Below, piece by piece: positions 15,678 through 25,047 of a stretch of DNA of 64,000 nt. The notes beneath the pieces were generated by a model. The model did no database searches. It worked only from the letters and a program-made list of their open reading frames with translations, and had not been told where the DNA came from. Each line of letters begins with the position of its first letter. The first letter of the stretch is position 1. The translations under genes were made by a program, and so were the position numbers. Source of the stretch: Comamonas testosteroni TK102 (GTDB taxonomy: Bacteria > Pseudomonadota > Gammaproteobacteria > Burkholderiales > Burkholderiaceae_C); the NCBI RefSeq assembly GCF_000739375.1, contig NZ_CP006704.1, positions 2,728,001 to 2,792,000 of the forward strand, written 5' to 3'.

Positions 15678-16493
15678 ATGGGTTTTGCCTCCCCCGAACA
15701 TGGCGCGCATGCGCTGGATTTGCAGCATGCCCAGGCCTCGTCACTGCCTGTCACGGGCGTGGAGCAGCGCTATCCGCCCGGTCATGTGGTGCCTCAGCAC
15801 AGCCACGCGCGCGGTCATCTCATCTATGCCTCGGAAGGCGTGTTGCTGGTCGAGTCCCCTGGCGGGCAATGGCTGGTTCCTCCCACCACTGCGGTGTGGC
15901 TGCGCCCGGGCATGCTGCACCGGATCACTGCGACCACGGCGGTGCGAGCCTTTGGCCTGTTCATTGAGGAGGCATGGTCGGAACGCCTGCCTGCCCGGGA
16001 CTGCGTGCTCCATGTCTCGCCGCTGGTCAGGGAGCTGATGGCGGCGCTTGTCGACTTGCCCCATCAGGGGCCGCATCGCCCGCGCGATGCGCTGCTGGGC
16101 AATCTGCTGCTGGAGGAGTTGCAGGCGCTGGCGCCGCTGCCGTATTACCTGCCATGGCCGGAAGACATGCTGATGCGGCGCATCTGCGAGAGCATGCTGG
16201 GTGCACCGGCGCAGCGCACCACGGTGGAAGCCCTGGCCCGACAGCACGCGCTGACGCCCAAGACGCTGCATCGTCGATTTCTGAAAAGCACCGGTATGAA
16301 CTGGGGCCGGTGGTATCAGCAGATGCGGCTGATGGCTTCCATCCCCCAGTTGCTGCAGGGCATGCCCATCACGACCGTGGCGCTGGAAAGCGGCTATGAA
16401 AGCCATAGCGCCTATTCGGCGGCATTCCGCAAGCAGTTCGGCCGTCCGCCGTCGGAATTCGCAGCTAGGGCGGACAGAGCAGCGCTGCGTTAG
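15678..16493 (+). CDS. AraC-family transcriptional regulator
   Basis: 271 residues. N-terminal cupin-type sensor (about 25-100, with HVVPQHSHARGHLIY and WLRPGMLHRI, a cupin metal/ligand pattern) and a C-terminal AraC double helix-turn-helix (about 165-262, with ALTPKTLHRRFLKSTGMNWGRW and a closing GYESHSAYSAAFRKQFG signature). Ligand unknown. It is divergent from leuA, but such cupin-AraC regulators usually control exporters or catabolic genes, so a link to leucine is not implied. Confidence 0.92.
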   Translation: MGFASPEHGAHALDLQHAQASSLPVTGVEQRYPPGHVVPQHSHARGHLIYASEGVLLVESPGGQWLVPPTTAVWLRPGMLHRITATTAVRAFGLFIEEAWSERLPARDCVLHVSPLVRELMAALVDLPHQGPHRPRDALLGNLLLEELQALAPLPYYLPWPEDMLMRRICESMLGAPAQRTTVEALARQHALTPKTLHRRFLKSTGMNWGRWYQQMRLMASIPQLLQGMPITTVALESGYESHSAYSAAFRKQFGRPPSEFAARADRAALR

Positions 16494-16572
16494 CCGCTCC
16501 TGCAGCGCCCAGAGCTGCTGCTCGCATAGCCGGGGCCAGCCACTCCAACATCTCTTTGCTTCCAAAGAAATA

Positions 16573-16605
16573 GCTTCCAACGCTTTCTCATCAAGCGCTG
16601 GAAGC
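16573..16605. terminator. Bidirectional hairpin between araC-type gene and argA (Comamonadaceae-type palindrome)
   Basis: GCTTCCAACGCTT (16573-16585) pairs with AAGCGCTGGAAGC (16593-16605), one G-T wobble, seven-base loop. T-rich sequence follows on both strands, so it can end both convergent genes. The AAGCGCTGG core resembles small palindromes that I recall as abundant in Comamonadaceae genomes. Confidence 0.65.
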
Positions 16606-16626
16606 CATTTTCAAGAGTGGAGCGGA

Positions 16627-17973
16627 TCAGAGCTTCTTTACCAGCACCTGGCTCTTGCGGCCCCAGTTGTACTTGGCCTTGCGGGCCTCCGGCAGCCATT
16701 CGGGCTCCACGGGCTGAAAGCCGCGCTTGATGAACCAGTGCATGGTTCGTGTGGTCAGCACAAACATGGTTTCGCAGCCCAGGGCGCGGGCACGCTGTTC
16801 GATGCGTTTGAGCAGCTTCTCGCCATCGCCCGTGCCCTGGCTCTTGGGCGAGACGGTGACGGCGGCCATTTCGGCGGTCTTGGCTTCCAGATAGGGGTGC
16901 AGGGCGGCACAGCCGAAGATCACGCCATCGTGTTCGATGACGGTGTAACTGGCGATGTCGCGTTCGATCTCGGTGCGGTCGCGCTTGACCAGCGTGCCGT
17001 CGCGCTCGAAGGGCTCGATCAGCTGAATGATGCCGCCCACGTCGTCGATCGTGGCCTCGCGCAGTTCTTCGAGCTTTTCGTCAATCACCATGGTGCCGAT
17101 GCCGTCGTGCACATAGATCTCCAGCAGCAGCGCTCCGTCGGTCGAGAAGGGCAGGATATGGCTGCGTTCCACGCCATGCTCGCAGGCGCGTACACAGTGC
17201 TGCAGATAAAAGCCCACATCGGTAGGCTGCTGTGCATGCGGGAGCTGGGCCAGCAGGCGGCGCGCGGCGTCCAGCGGCAGCTCGGTGTCGATAGGATTGT
17301 TCTCGTCGGCCGGGCCGCAGGGGTCCATGCGCACGCCGGGCACTTCGGTCAGGAACAGCAGCTTGTCGGCCTTGAGCTCGATGGCCACGCGGGTGGCCAC
17401 TTCTTCCATGCTGAGATTGAAGGCCTCGCCCGTGGGCGAGAAGCCGAAGGGCGAGACCAGCACCATGGCTTCGGAGTCCAGGGCGCTGCGAATGCCTTCC
17501 ACGTCGACCTTGCGCACCAGACCGGAGTGCATGAAATCCACGCCGTCGACGATGCCCACGGGACGGGCTGTGAGGAAATTGCCCGAAATCACGCGTACGC
17601 GCGCACCGGCCATGGGCGTGTTGGGCAGTCCCTGGCTGAAGGCGGCCTCGATCTCGTAGCGCAGCTGGCCGGCCGCTTCCTGGGCGCAGTCCAGCGCAAT
17701 GGAGTCGGTGACACGCATGCCGTTGTAGTAACGCGGCTCCTGGCCCTTGAGGCGCAGTTGCTCGTTGACCTGGGGGCGGAAGCCGTGCACCAGCACGATC
17801 TTGACGCCCATGGCCTGGATCATGGCCAGATCCTGGACGATTGAGCTGAGCTTGCCCGCATCAATGGCTTCACCGGTCAGGCCCACCACAAAGGTCTGGT
17901 GTCGGAACTTGTGGATATAGGGAGCCACAGACCGGAACCAGGGAACAAAGGTGAAATTGAAGACGGTGGACAT
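16627..17973 (-). CDS. argA: N-acetylglutamate synthase (amino-acid N-acetyltransferase)
   Basis: 448 residues. First step of arginine synthesis: acetylates glutamate. N-terminal amino-acid-kinase-like domain (about 1-285, with VLVHGFRPQVNEQL) that usually binds arginine as feedback inhibitor, and a C-terminal GNAT acetyltransferase domain (about 300-448, with AAVTVSPKSQGTGDGEKLL as the acetyl-CoA loop). Length matches the classical bifunctional-architecture ArgA. The start is the ATG near conserved FVPWFRSVAPYIH. A strong intrinsic-terminator hairpin lies 29 bases upstream of the start codon on the same strand. Confidence 0.95.
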   Translation of the reverse strand: MSTVFNFTFVPWFRSVAPYIHKFRHQTFVVGLTGEAIDAGKLSSIVQDLAMIQAMGVKIVLVHGFRPQVNEQLRLKGQEPRYYNGMRVTDSIALDCAQEAAGQLRYEIEAAFSQGLPNTPMAGARVRVISGNFLTARPVGIVDGVDFMHSGLVRKVDVEGIRSALDSEAMVLVSPFGFSPTGEAFNLSMEEVATRVAIELKADKLLFLTEVPGVRMDPCGPADENNPIDTELPLDAARRLLAQLPHAQQPTDVGFYLQHCVRACEHGVERSHILPFSTDGALLLEIYVHDGIGTMVIDEKLEELREATIDDVGGIIQLIEPFERDGTLVKRDRTEIERDIASYTVIEHDGVIFGCAALHPYLEAKTAEMAAVTVSPKSQGTGDGEKLLKRIEQRARALGCETMFVLTTRTMHWFIKRGFQPVEPEWLPEARKAKYNWGRKSQVLVKKL

Positions 17974-18001
17974 GGCAGTGCGCGAAAACCTCGAAATCGG
18001 G

Positions 18002-18035
18002 AAAAAAAGGCCTGCGTCGGGTACTACGCAGGCCT
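18002..18035 (-). terminator. Intrinsic-terminator hairpin in the argA 5' leader (candidate attenuator)
   Basis: On the minus strand: AGGCCTGCGT (18035-18026), eight-base loop, ACGCAGGCCT (18017-18008), then TTTTTT (18007-18002). Ten perfect base pairs plus a U-tract is a textbook terminator. The last U is 29 bases before the argA ATG, too close for a separate promoter to fit comfortably in between, so transcripts for argA probably read through it. Confidence 0.7.
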
Positions 18036-18256
18036 GCGGCGCAAAGTGTAGCGGTTACTAGCGTGCCTGAGCCAGTTGTTGCGGGGTTTTATGCGCGCTG
18101 ATCGCACAGTTTGTGGCTTTTGTGGCGCGATGTTTTCAAAAAGTGACCACTTGTACCCAGGAGCCGCTCCTGGGGCCTGGCGGAAAGCCAAGCGCAGCAG
18201 CTGCGGACGCGGGCTTGCCGACCGTGACGGGGCTAGCCCTGTTGTGCATTGGAGCG

Positions 18257-18715
18257 CTAGTTCCAGTTGTCGATCTTGGTGTCTTGGGGAGACGGGCTGC
18301 CTTTGCCGGTCTCTGTCAGCGCTCTGAGACTGAGCAGGAAGACGGCCCATTTCATGCTGCAATGGGCGGTGAACTCGACTGTTTCGCGCCAGTTCCGGTG
18401 GCCGAACAACAGGATGGTGTAGCCGTCCTGGCGGCTCAGTTCGAAGGTCGCCTCGGTACCTATCCATTCTTCGGGACCCTCCGTGAAGCGCCAGTGCACG
18501 CTGTGCTCCGTCTTATGCCTGACGAGGTCGAAACAGATTTTCCCGAGCTCCCGACCGTCCTGGTCCGTGAAGCGCGCGCTCATTGCGACTTCGGGCCCCG
18601 TGCTTGCACTCATCTCCCGGGTCCACCAGCCGGCTATACCTGCAACGGACGAGATCGCCTGGTAAACATCGCCGATAGGCGCTCTGATACCAATTCTATG
18701 AACGATGTCCACCAT
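18257..18715 (-). CDS. SRPBCC (START/AHSA1-like) domain protein
   Basis: 152 residues, single SRPBCC helix-grip domain: begins VDIVHRIGIRAPIGDVYQAIS, then GWWTREM, then an HWRFTEGPEEWIGT strand and a long C-terminal helix with MKWAVFLLSLRAL. These folds bind hydrophobic ligands; the substrate cannot be told. GAGGAC just before the ATG acts as ribosome site. It is probably monocistronic; the next leftward gene is argA about 280 bp away. Confidence 0.85.
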   Translation of the reverse strand: MVDIVHRIGIRAPIGDVYQAISSVAGIAGWWTREMSASTGPEVAMSARFTDQDGRELGKICFDLVRHKTEHSVHWRFTEGPEEWIGTEATFELSRQDGYTILLFGHRNWRETVEFTAHCSMKWAVFLLSLRALTETGKGSPSPQDTKIDNWN

Positions 18716-18827
18716 GTCCTCGGTCTCCTCGTGGATTCAGATGGCTCGACGATACCGATAAATCGGCGCCAGCCTTGCCGCAGTTCCACCCGCAAGGCCA
18801 GGTGCGGCAGGCACAGGCAGGGCAGGC

Positions 18828-19385
18828 TCAGGGGCGTGAGAACACTTCCACCCTCGCCGGCGGCAGATTGCCCCACACAGTTTCGCGGTCTATGCGCTTG
18901 AGGCCGGCGCTCTGCCAGGCGGATGCGCCAAACAGCGAGTAGGTGAACTGGATCACTCGGCCATCGCTGGTCAGCGAGCGCGCCCAGGTGTCGGTGATCT
19001 TGTGCACTGACTGATGGGGCAGTGAGCGAAGCGGCAGACCCGAGACTACGGCCTTGACCGCTGCACGACCGAGAATCGAGGGCCAGTCACCGGCATCGGC
19101 ATGAAAAACGCTGATCTGAGGGAATCGCTCGGACAGGTAGCTGGCGAACGAGGAAGACTTTTCTATGATCACCAGTCTGCCGGGCGCGATGCCGCTGCGC
19201 AGCAGTGACTCGGTGATGACTCCTGTTCCTGCACCAAGCTCCACCACCAGACCCTCGTCTCCGCCACCCACCAAAGAGGCCATGGTATTGCCCAATCGCG
19301 CCGAACTCGGGCACAGGGCACCGATCTCGCGGGGAGACCGTATCACTTCGTTCAGCAGCATGAAGTTGCACGAGATATTTTTCAT
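18828..19385 (-). CDS. Small class I SAM-dependent methyltransferase (phospholipid N-methyltransferase-like)
   Basis: 185 residues. Begins FMLLNEVIRSPREIGALCPSS, the opening of PmtA/KsgA-like enzymes; SAM-binding motif I is VVELGAGTGVIT (about 47-58) and the acidic motif II is VIIEKSS. Later strands (SGLPLRSLP, VIQFTY) fit the phosphatidylethanolamine N-methyltransferase group rather than rRNA methylases, where the PLR-LP element is typical. It is probably a membrane-lipid methylase, lying 45 bp downstream of a PAP2-type membrane protein in the same direction, which supports a lipid role. Confidence 0.78.
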   Translation of the reverse strand: MKNISCNFMLLNEVIRSPREIGALCPSSARLGNTMASLVGGGDEGLVVELGAGTGVITESLLRSGIAPGRLVIIEKSSSFASYLSERFPQISVFHADAGDWPSILGRAAVKAVVSGLPLRSLPHQSVHKITDTWARSLTSDGRVIQFTYSLFGASAWQSAGLKRIDRETVWGNLPPARVEVFSRP

Positions 19386-19430
19386 TCAGAGCTCTCCCGG
19401 GTCTGGCCCATTGTGCGGATGAAATTGAAA

Positions 19431-20324
19431 TCATCGCTGCAGGAAATATTGAACGCGCCTCGTCAGATAGATGGAAAAAACGGTAACAACGCCGCTGCCC
19501 AGCATGTCCACCAGATAGTGCCCGCCGTTGATGGGCGTGGAGATCAGCATCAGGATGTTCAATGCGAGCACCCAGCGAAAAAGCCGGAGCTGTCTGTAGG
19601 CATGGATGAGCAGCAAGGCAATCGTCGTGTGATAGGAAGGGAACGTGACTATGCCTTTCAGATCCCCGAATGCGAACTCGTTCAGGCTTCCCTCCCTGAG
19701 CGCCATGAAGTGAGGCAGGTGCACGGCGTTCTCCAGCCCGACGGAGTGGAAGAAAAGAGTCCCTCCGGCGGGCAGCAGTCCCGATAGCAGGGCCGTCAGC
19801 ATCAAGGCGATGGAAGACGACCACCACAGCTCCTCGTTTCTGTCGTTTCTTGCGCAGTGCGACAGGTAGATGATCGAGAAAAAGACTTGCAGCAGGCCGC
19901 TGAAATAGGCCAGCGTGAGCACGGCTCTGAGAAGCGGGTGTTGCTGGACAAAGCCATAGAAGGCCAGCCAGTTGAAGCCCAGAGCCTGATCCAGTCTGGT
20001 GAACTGGGCGTCGAGCAGCGGCAGGTTCAGGGTCGCGAAGATATAGGTCAGCATGGCGCCGATCAGCGCTGTCACTATCCACAGGGCTGCGTAGAACGAC
20101 ATCTCGGACAAGGCCAGGCTACGTCCCGAATATCCATAGATCCAGCTGATGCTCAGCAGGATCAGAGTCGTCCAGAACACCGGCTCGGTGCCGGAAAAGA
20201 CAAGCGGATGGGCATGTATCCACAGCGCTTCTCCGAGAGCCAGGGCGGCCAGGAAAAGCATGGGCGCGAGCTTTTGGGGACTGATCTGCTGCCAGCCATT
20301 GACGGTTCCCTGCATCAAGTTCAT
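19431..20324 (-). CDS. PAP2-superfamily membrane protein (inositolphosphotransferase/Aur1-like)
   Basis: 297 residues with about seven membrane helices. Phosphatase-superfamily motifs: FPSYHTT (motif C2 with catalytic His) about residue 235 and NGGHYLVDMLGS (motif C3, His and Asp) about residue 275. This motif spacing fits the PAP2_3 group, which dephosphorylates or transfers head groups on lipid phosphates in the membrane. Start at 20324 chosen for GGAG seven bases upstream. It probably forms a lipid-modifying pair with the downstream methyltransferase. Confidence 0.8.
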   Translation of the reverse strand: MNLMQGTVNGWQQISPQKLAPMLFLAALALGEALWIHAHPLVFSGTEPVFWTTLILLSISWIYGYSGRSLALSEMSFYAALWIVTALIGAMLTYIFATLNLPLLDAQFTRLDQALGFNWLAFYGFVQQHPLLRAVLTLAYFSGLLQVFFSIIYLSHCARNDRNEELWWSSSIALMLTALLSGLLPAGGTLFFHSVGLENAVHLPHFMALREGSLNEFAFGDLKGIVTFPSYHTTIALLLIHAYRQLRLFRWVLALNILMLISTPINGGHYLVDMLGSGVVTVFSIYLTRRVQYFLQR

Positions 20325-20468
20325 CGCAAGCTCCGTTGTAGATCCATTCGATCGTCCGTGAAGGACGGCCGCTGCAGACGCTCCAGGCATGGCCAGGGTC
20401 GTTCCTGCCAGGCAGCATGCCCGGGTCGTCAGGGGACTGCAGCAGTGTTGCAGCAGTCCGAGTTCGGC

Positions 20469-21380
20469 CTAGACGCTTCCCGCGATCATGGGCAGCACCA
20501 TGCGCAGCAGTCTGATGATTGCCGGGCCGAGAACCACCATCACGATGGCGGGGAAGATGCAGGTCACCAGCGGCAGCAGCATCTTGGTGGGGATCTTGGC
20601 GGCCAGTTCCTCGGCACGCATCTGACGCTTGTGGCGCAGATCGTCCGAGAACACGCGGATGGAGTCGCCGATGCTGGTGCCGAAACGGTCCGCTTGCGTC
20701 AGCATGGCCGTGAAGGCGTGTATCTCGTCCACTCCAGTGCGGGCGGCCAGGTTGCGCAAGGATTTCTCCCGGGTGCTGCCGGCGCGCATTTCCAGATTGG
20801 TCCAGTGAAGTTCCTGGGCCAGGGCTTCGCTTTTGATGCGGATCTCGGCAGTCACCTTGCCCAGCGCTGCATCCAGTCCCATGCCTGCCTCCACGCAGAC
20901 CAGCATGAGATCGGCGGCATCGGGAAAATTCTCGAAGATCTCGCGCTTGCGGCGTGCGGCCATCCAGCGCAGCACCAGATTGGGCAGATAGCAGGCCACA
21001 AGCCCGGTGACCAGCGGATAGAGCAGCAGCTGCAGGCTGTCTGTCGTGCCTTGGGCCAGCATCAGCGAATAGACCAGGAACATCATCACCAGAGGCAGCA
21101 GCGTCTTGGCGCCAAAATACAGCAAGGGCGCGTTTTCGTGGCGAATGCCGGCATTCAGAAAGCGCAGGCGCAACGGGGTGGCATCACTGCCCGCAGTGGG
21201 GGAGGAGAGGTGGGCGAACGGACCCACCAGCTTGACCGCAGTTTCTGTCCAGCTGCCGGACAGAGGGGCTGGGCTCAGCTCTTGCAGGCGCTGTTCTGTG
21301 ACCGTGGGCGTGACCCAGAAGAACAGGGCTCCTGCAGCCAGCATGAGGGAAGCGAAAGTGAGCAGGGCGACGATTAACAT
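20469..21380 (-). CDS. tadC: Tad pilus inner-membrane platform protein TadC
   Basis: 303 residues. Type II secretion F domain (about 155-285, with DAADLMLVCVEAGMGLDAAL and an ADRFGTSIGDSIR segment) with membrane helices at the N-terminus, around 100-135 and at the C-terminus. TadB and TadC together form the inner-membrane platform that couples the TadA ATPase to Flp pilin assembly. The ATG at 21380 has AAGGAG six bases upstream, better than an earlier in-frame ATG. It is the last tad gene of the leftward operon. Confidence 0.9.
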   Translation of the reverse strand: MLIVALLTFASLMLAAGALFFWVTPTVTEQRLQELSPAPLSGSWTETAVKLVGPFAHLSSPTAGSDATPLRLRFLNAGIRHENAPLLYFGAKTLLPLVMMFLVYSLMLAQGTTDSLQLLLYPLVTGLVACYLPNLVLRWMAARRKREIFENFPDAADLMLVCVEAGMGLDAALGKVTAEIRIKSEALAQELHWTNLEMRAGSTREKSLRNLAARTGVDEIHAFTAMLTQADRFGTSIGDSIRVFSDDLRHKRQMRAEELAAKIPTKMLLPLVTCIFPAIVMVVLGPAIIRLLRMVLPMIAGSV

Positions 21381-21407
21381 GGCGGACTCCTTGCAGTTGG
21401 GATGCAC

Positions 21408-22397
21408 TCATACCCGTATGCGGACAATGCGGCGCAGCATCAACATGCCGATCACCATGAGTCCGGCCAGCCATTGCAGAATGACGATGCCTATGGGGTC
21501 AGTCCACAACGTGGACATGAATTCCGGGTTCACGAAATTGAGCAGGGCTGCCAGGGCAAAGGGCATCAGCCCCAGGATCCAGGCCGACATTCGTCCTTCG
21601 GAGGACAGAACCCGGATCTTGGCGTGAAGCTTGAGCCGCTCGCGGATCAGACGGCTCAGATTGCTCAGCATCTCGGTCAGGTTGCCGCCCGATTCGCGCT
21701 GTATCAATACGGCGACGATGAAGTAGCGCAGATCGGTGATCGGTATTCTTTCCCCGAGATTGTTCAAGGCCTGCTGCAGCGAGGTGCCGTAGTTGATCTC
21801 GTCGTGCACCAGGCGGAACTCGCCGGCTATGGGCTCGGACAATTCCTCTCCGGCCATCTGCAGGCCTGCCGAGAATGCGTGGCCGGCGCGCAAGGCCCGC
21901 GCGATCAGGTCCAGCGCTTCGGGGATCTGGCGCTCCAGCAGGCCCAGGCGCTGATTGCGCTTGCGCTGCAGATAAAGCCAGGGCAGGCAGCCCAGGACGG
22001 CACCGGCGAGCAGCACCAGTTCCATGGGCAGATGGAACATGCTTGCGGCCAGCGCACCCAGGAAAAACAGTATCCCGATGCCGAGCAGCAAACCGGAAAC
22101 CGTCCATTCCAGGCCCGACTGAACAATCACGCGGTCCAGCTGGTGGGCGCGGGGCATGCTTTGCAGCATCCGCTGCATCCTGGGCATGTCGCTGAGTACG
22201 CGTTCCTTGACCAGCTTGGTCGGACTGCTGTGATCGTCGGCGGCGGACAAGGCCCTGAGCCGACGTTCAAGCCGCTTCGCCTCCGGACTCTTGTACTGCT
22301 TCCAGACCAGGTGAATGCCTTCGAGCAGCAAAAGCACGGCGGCAAACACCAGCGCAATGATCACCAGGATCGAGTGGGAAGAAAAAAAGGACAGCAT
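21408..22397 (-). CDS. tadB: Tad pilus inner-membrane platform protein TadB
   Basis: 329 residues. N-terminal membrane helix (about 8-28), basic cytosolic stretch, paired helices (about 98-135), type II secretion F domain (about 160-290, with IPEALDLIARALRAGHAFSAGLQM and RESGGNLTEML) and C-terminal helices. Pairs with TadC. 21 bp after tadA and 27 bp before tadC. Confidence 0.92.
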   Translation of the reverse strand: MLSFFSSHSILVIIALVFAAVLLLLEGIHLVWKQYKSPEAKRLERRLRALSAADDHSSPTKLVKERVLSDMPRMQRMLQSMPRAHQLDRVIVQSGLEWTVSGLLLGIGILFFLGALAASMFHLPMELVLLAGAVLGCLPWLYLQRKRNQRLGLLERQIPEALDLIARALRAGHAFSAGLQMAGEELSEPIAGEFRLVHDEINYGTSLQQALNNLGERIPITDLRYFIVAVLIQRESGGNLTEMLSNLSRLIRERLKLHAKIRVLSSEGRMSAWILGLMPFALAALLNFVNPEFMSTLWTDPIGIVILQWLAGLMVIGMLMLRRIVRIRV

Positions 22398-22418
22398 GAC
22401 AGCACCTTTGGGCCGAGT

Positions 22419-23840
22419 TCATTGATAGTGGCGCTCTGGAGCGAAGATGCTGTCGGGCAGCGCAATGCCGAAGCCTTTGAGCCGGTCGGCGAACTTGGGC
22501 CTGACGCCCGAGGCATGGAAATACCCCTGGACTTCGCCGCTGGCACCGACGCCGGTCTGGGTGAAGGCAAAGATCTCCTGCATGGTGACCACATCGCCTT
22601 CCATGCCGGTGATCTCCTGGATGCTGGTGATCTTGCGCTTGCCGTCGGTAAGCCGCAGCACCTGCACGATCACCGTGATGGCCGAGGCAATCTGCTGGCG
22701 AGCGGCCTGGTGCGGCAGATTGAGGCCAGCCATGCCGACCATGTTCTCCAGGCGTGCCAGCGAGTCACGCGGAGTGTTGGCGTGGATGGTCGTCAGCGAT
22801 CCTTCGTGGCCGGTATTCATGGCCTGGAGCATGTCCACGGCCTCGGCGCCGCGGACTTCGCCGATGATGATGCGGTCAGGGCGCATGCGCAGTGCGTTGC
22901 GCACCAGCGAGCGCTGCGTGATTTCACCGCGGCCTTCTATATTGGGTGGACGCGTTTCCATGCGCACCACATGCGGCTGCTGCAGCTGCAGCTCGGCCGC
23001 ATCCTCGATGGTGACCACGCGTTCCACGGCGGGAATGTAGCCCGAAAGAATATTGAGCAGCGTTGTCTTGCCGGCGCCCGTGCCCCCGGAGATGATCATG
23101 TTCACCTTGGCCTTGGCCAAGGCTTCCAGAGTCAGTGCCATGCCCGGTGTCAGGCTCTTGAGGTCCTGGATCAGGTTCTCCATGCGCAGCGGGATGCGAG
23201 CAAAGCGGCGGATCGACATCATGGGACCATCGAGCGCCACGGGCGGGATGACGGCGTTGACGCGCGATCCGTCGGGCAGGCGGGCATCGACCATGGGACT
23301 GGACTCATCGATGCGCCGGCCGATGCGCGAGACGATCTTGTCGATGATGCGCAGCAGATGCTTGTCGTCCGCGAAGACCACGGGCGTGAGTTCCAGGCGA
23401 CCGAGGCGCTCCACATAGATCTGATCGTGGCGGTTGACCAGGATGTCGGAAACCGCAGGGTCGGTCATGAGCAGCTCGAGAGGGCCGAAACCCAGCATCT
23501 CGTGCTGGATGTCGCGGATCAGCAGCCTTCTTTCCAGATCGTTGACGACTGCGGCATCTTCCTCCAGCAGGCGTTCGGTCATGCCGGCGATTTCCTGCTG
23601 CAGCGTCTGCGTGGGCAGCGACTCCAGCGCAGCCAGATCGAAGCGCTCCAGCATCTTGCCATGAATGCGCGTTCGCAGCGCCAGATAGGCCGGTGAGTGC
23701 CCATAGTGCGGTGCAGGGGGCGCAGAGGCAGGCGCTTGCGGCGCGGCGACCTCGGGCGTGTCCGCCGCTTCGGGAACAACCTGCAGCGCCGGCTTGGACG
23801 CGCGTGTCGCTGACGTGGCCAGGAAATCTCTGAGTGACAT
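22419..23840 (-). CDS. tadA: Tad pilus assembly ATPase TadA/CpaF
   Basis: 473 residues. CpaF-type secretion ATPase: N-terminal helical region, then the nucleotide-binding domain with Walker [13 protein letters not shown], an aspartate-box [11 protein letters not shown], Walker B region [12 protein letters not shown] and a His-box [13 protein letters not shown]. Powers extension (and probably retraction) of the Flp pilus. The start at 23840 has AAGGAGAG upstream; open frame upstream of it lies inside tadZ in another register and is not real. Confidence 0.95.
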   Translation of the reverse strand: MSLRDFLATSATRASKPALQVVPEAADTPEVAAPQAPASAPPAPHYGHSPAYLALRTRIHGKMLERFDLAALESLPTQTLQQEIAGMTERLLEEDAAVVNDLERRLLIRDIQHEMLGFGPLELLMTDPAVSDILVNRHDQIYVERLGRLELTPVVFADDKHLLRIIDKIVSRIGRRIDESSPMVDARLPDGSRVNAVIPPVALDGPMMSIRRFARIPLRMENLIQDLKSLTPGMALTLEALAKAKVNMIISGGTGAGKTTLLNILSGYIPAVERVVTIEDAAELQLQQPHVVRMETRPPNIEGRGEITQRSLVRNALRMRPDRIIIGEVRGAEAVDMLQAMNTGHEGSLTTIHANTPRDSLARLENMVGMAGLNLPHQAARQQIASAITVIVQVLRLTDGKRKITSIQEITGMEGDVVTMQEIFAFTQTGVGASGEVQGYFHASGVRPKFADRLKGFGIALPDSIFAPERHYQ

Positions 23841-23869
23841 GATGCTCTCCTTGTGCACTAGGGGATGGC

Positions 23870-25030
23870 TTATGCCCGGCGGAAGATCCGGTTCAAAAAG
23901 CCGTTGCTGTCTTCCCGGGCCTGGGGCGCCAGTGCATCGGCCCAGGCGCCCAGTTCGCGGACCACGGCACTGTTGCGACTGGACTCGGCCAGCGGCACGC
24001 CCGCATTGATGGTCGCCTGCACCTCCTGTGCGGCGTCTGGAATGCTGCGCCATTGCTGCTCCAGGCCCAGTGCCTTGCGCACTTCGGGCAGGCCGATCTC
24101 GCTGCGTCGGTCGACCCGGTTCAGTACCGGATGCAGGCGGCTTTCGGGATAGCCCAGCTCGCGGAACATATGCAGCAGCTTCTGCGCATTGCGCACGGCC
24201 GGCACATTGGGCAGGAGCACGGGCACGATGAGCTGGGCCCTGTCGAGCACACGCAGAGCCAGCGGATCGAGCACGCGTCCCATGTCGATCAGCACAAAGT
24301 CATAGTGCGCGGCGGCAAGCTGCAGGATGGCATCCACATGCAGCGGCTCCACCTCCATGGCATGCATGGCGTTTTCGGGAGCCGCCAGCACATGCAGCTG
24401 AGCGGTGATCTTGACGGTGCTGGCCGTGAGAAAGGACGCATCGAGTCGATGGATGTCACGGGCCACATCTGCCAGGGTCGAGGCGGGCTTGGCTTCATGC
24501 AGATAGGCCAGGGTGTCGCCAAACTGCAGATTCAGGTCGATCAGCAAGACCGAGTGCTTACGGGCCAGCATCCAGCCCAGATTGGTGCTCAGGAAGGTCG
24601 CTCCGCTGCCGCCCTTGCAGGGCAGCAAGGCCATGATCTGCCCTTGATGGCGGTCAGCCGTGTGATGCTGCCGCTTGGCGGCGATGCGGTGCACGGCATC
24701 CAACAGCGCCTGATGTGGAGCCGGTGAGGTCAGCACTTCGCGAACGCCGGCGCGCATGGACTGCAGCAGAAACTCGGGGGTCTGCTGGGCACACAGCAAG
24801 ATGACGCAGATGTGCGGCTGATGCGTGGTCACATGCTCCACCGGCGCCAGGTCGGCCGGCTCGCAGCACATGCCGTCCACGATCATCAGATCGGGCCGGT
24901 GCTGCTCGGCAATCGAAGGCATGCGTGTCTTGCCGCCTTCGAAGGTCTGAACCTGGTGCGATTGCTCCTGCAGCACGCGGGCCATCTCCTGAAGATGGGT
25001 GGTGTTGGGAGAGATGATGGCGATTTTCAT
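23870..25030 (-). CDS. tadZ: Tad pilus localisation ATPase TadZ/CpaE
   Basis: 386 residues. N-terminal receiver-like domain (about 1-115, IAIISPN and DLMIVDGM but without a clear phospho-acceptor set) and a C-terminal MinD/ParA-like ATPase. The deviant Walker A reads KGGSGATFLS, with Ala where most ParA proteins have Lys; that atypical P-loop is characteristic of TadZ. The protein marks the site of pilus assembly. 29 bp upstream of tadA in the same operon. Confidence 0.88.
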   Translation of the reverse strand: MKIAIISPNTTHLQEMARVLQEQSHQVQTFEGGKTRMPSIAEQHRPDLMIVDGMCCEPADLAPVEHVTTHQPHICVILLCAQQTPEFLLQSMRAGVREVLTSPAPHQALLDAVHRIAAKRQHHTADRHQGQIMALLPCKGGSGATFLSTNLGWMLARKHSVLLIDLNLQFGDTLAYLHEAKPASTLADVARDIHRLDASFLTASTVKITAQLHVLAAPENAMHAMEVEPLHVDAILQLAAAHYDFVLIDMGRVLDPLALRVLDRAQLIVPVLLPNVPAVRNAQKLLHMFRELGYPESRLHPVLNRVDRRSEIGLPEVRKALGLEQQWRSIPDAAQEVQATINAGVPLAESSRNSAVVRELGAWADALAPQAREDSNGFLNRIFRRA

Positions 25031-25047
25031 GATGTAGGCACCCCTGG

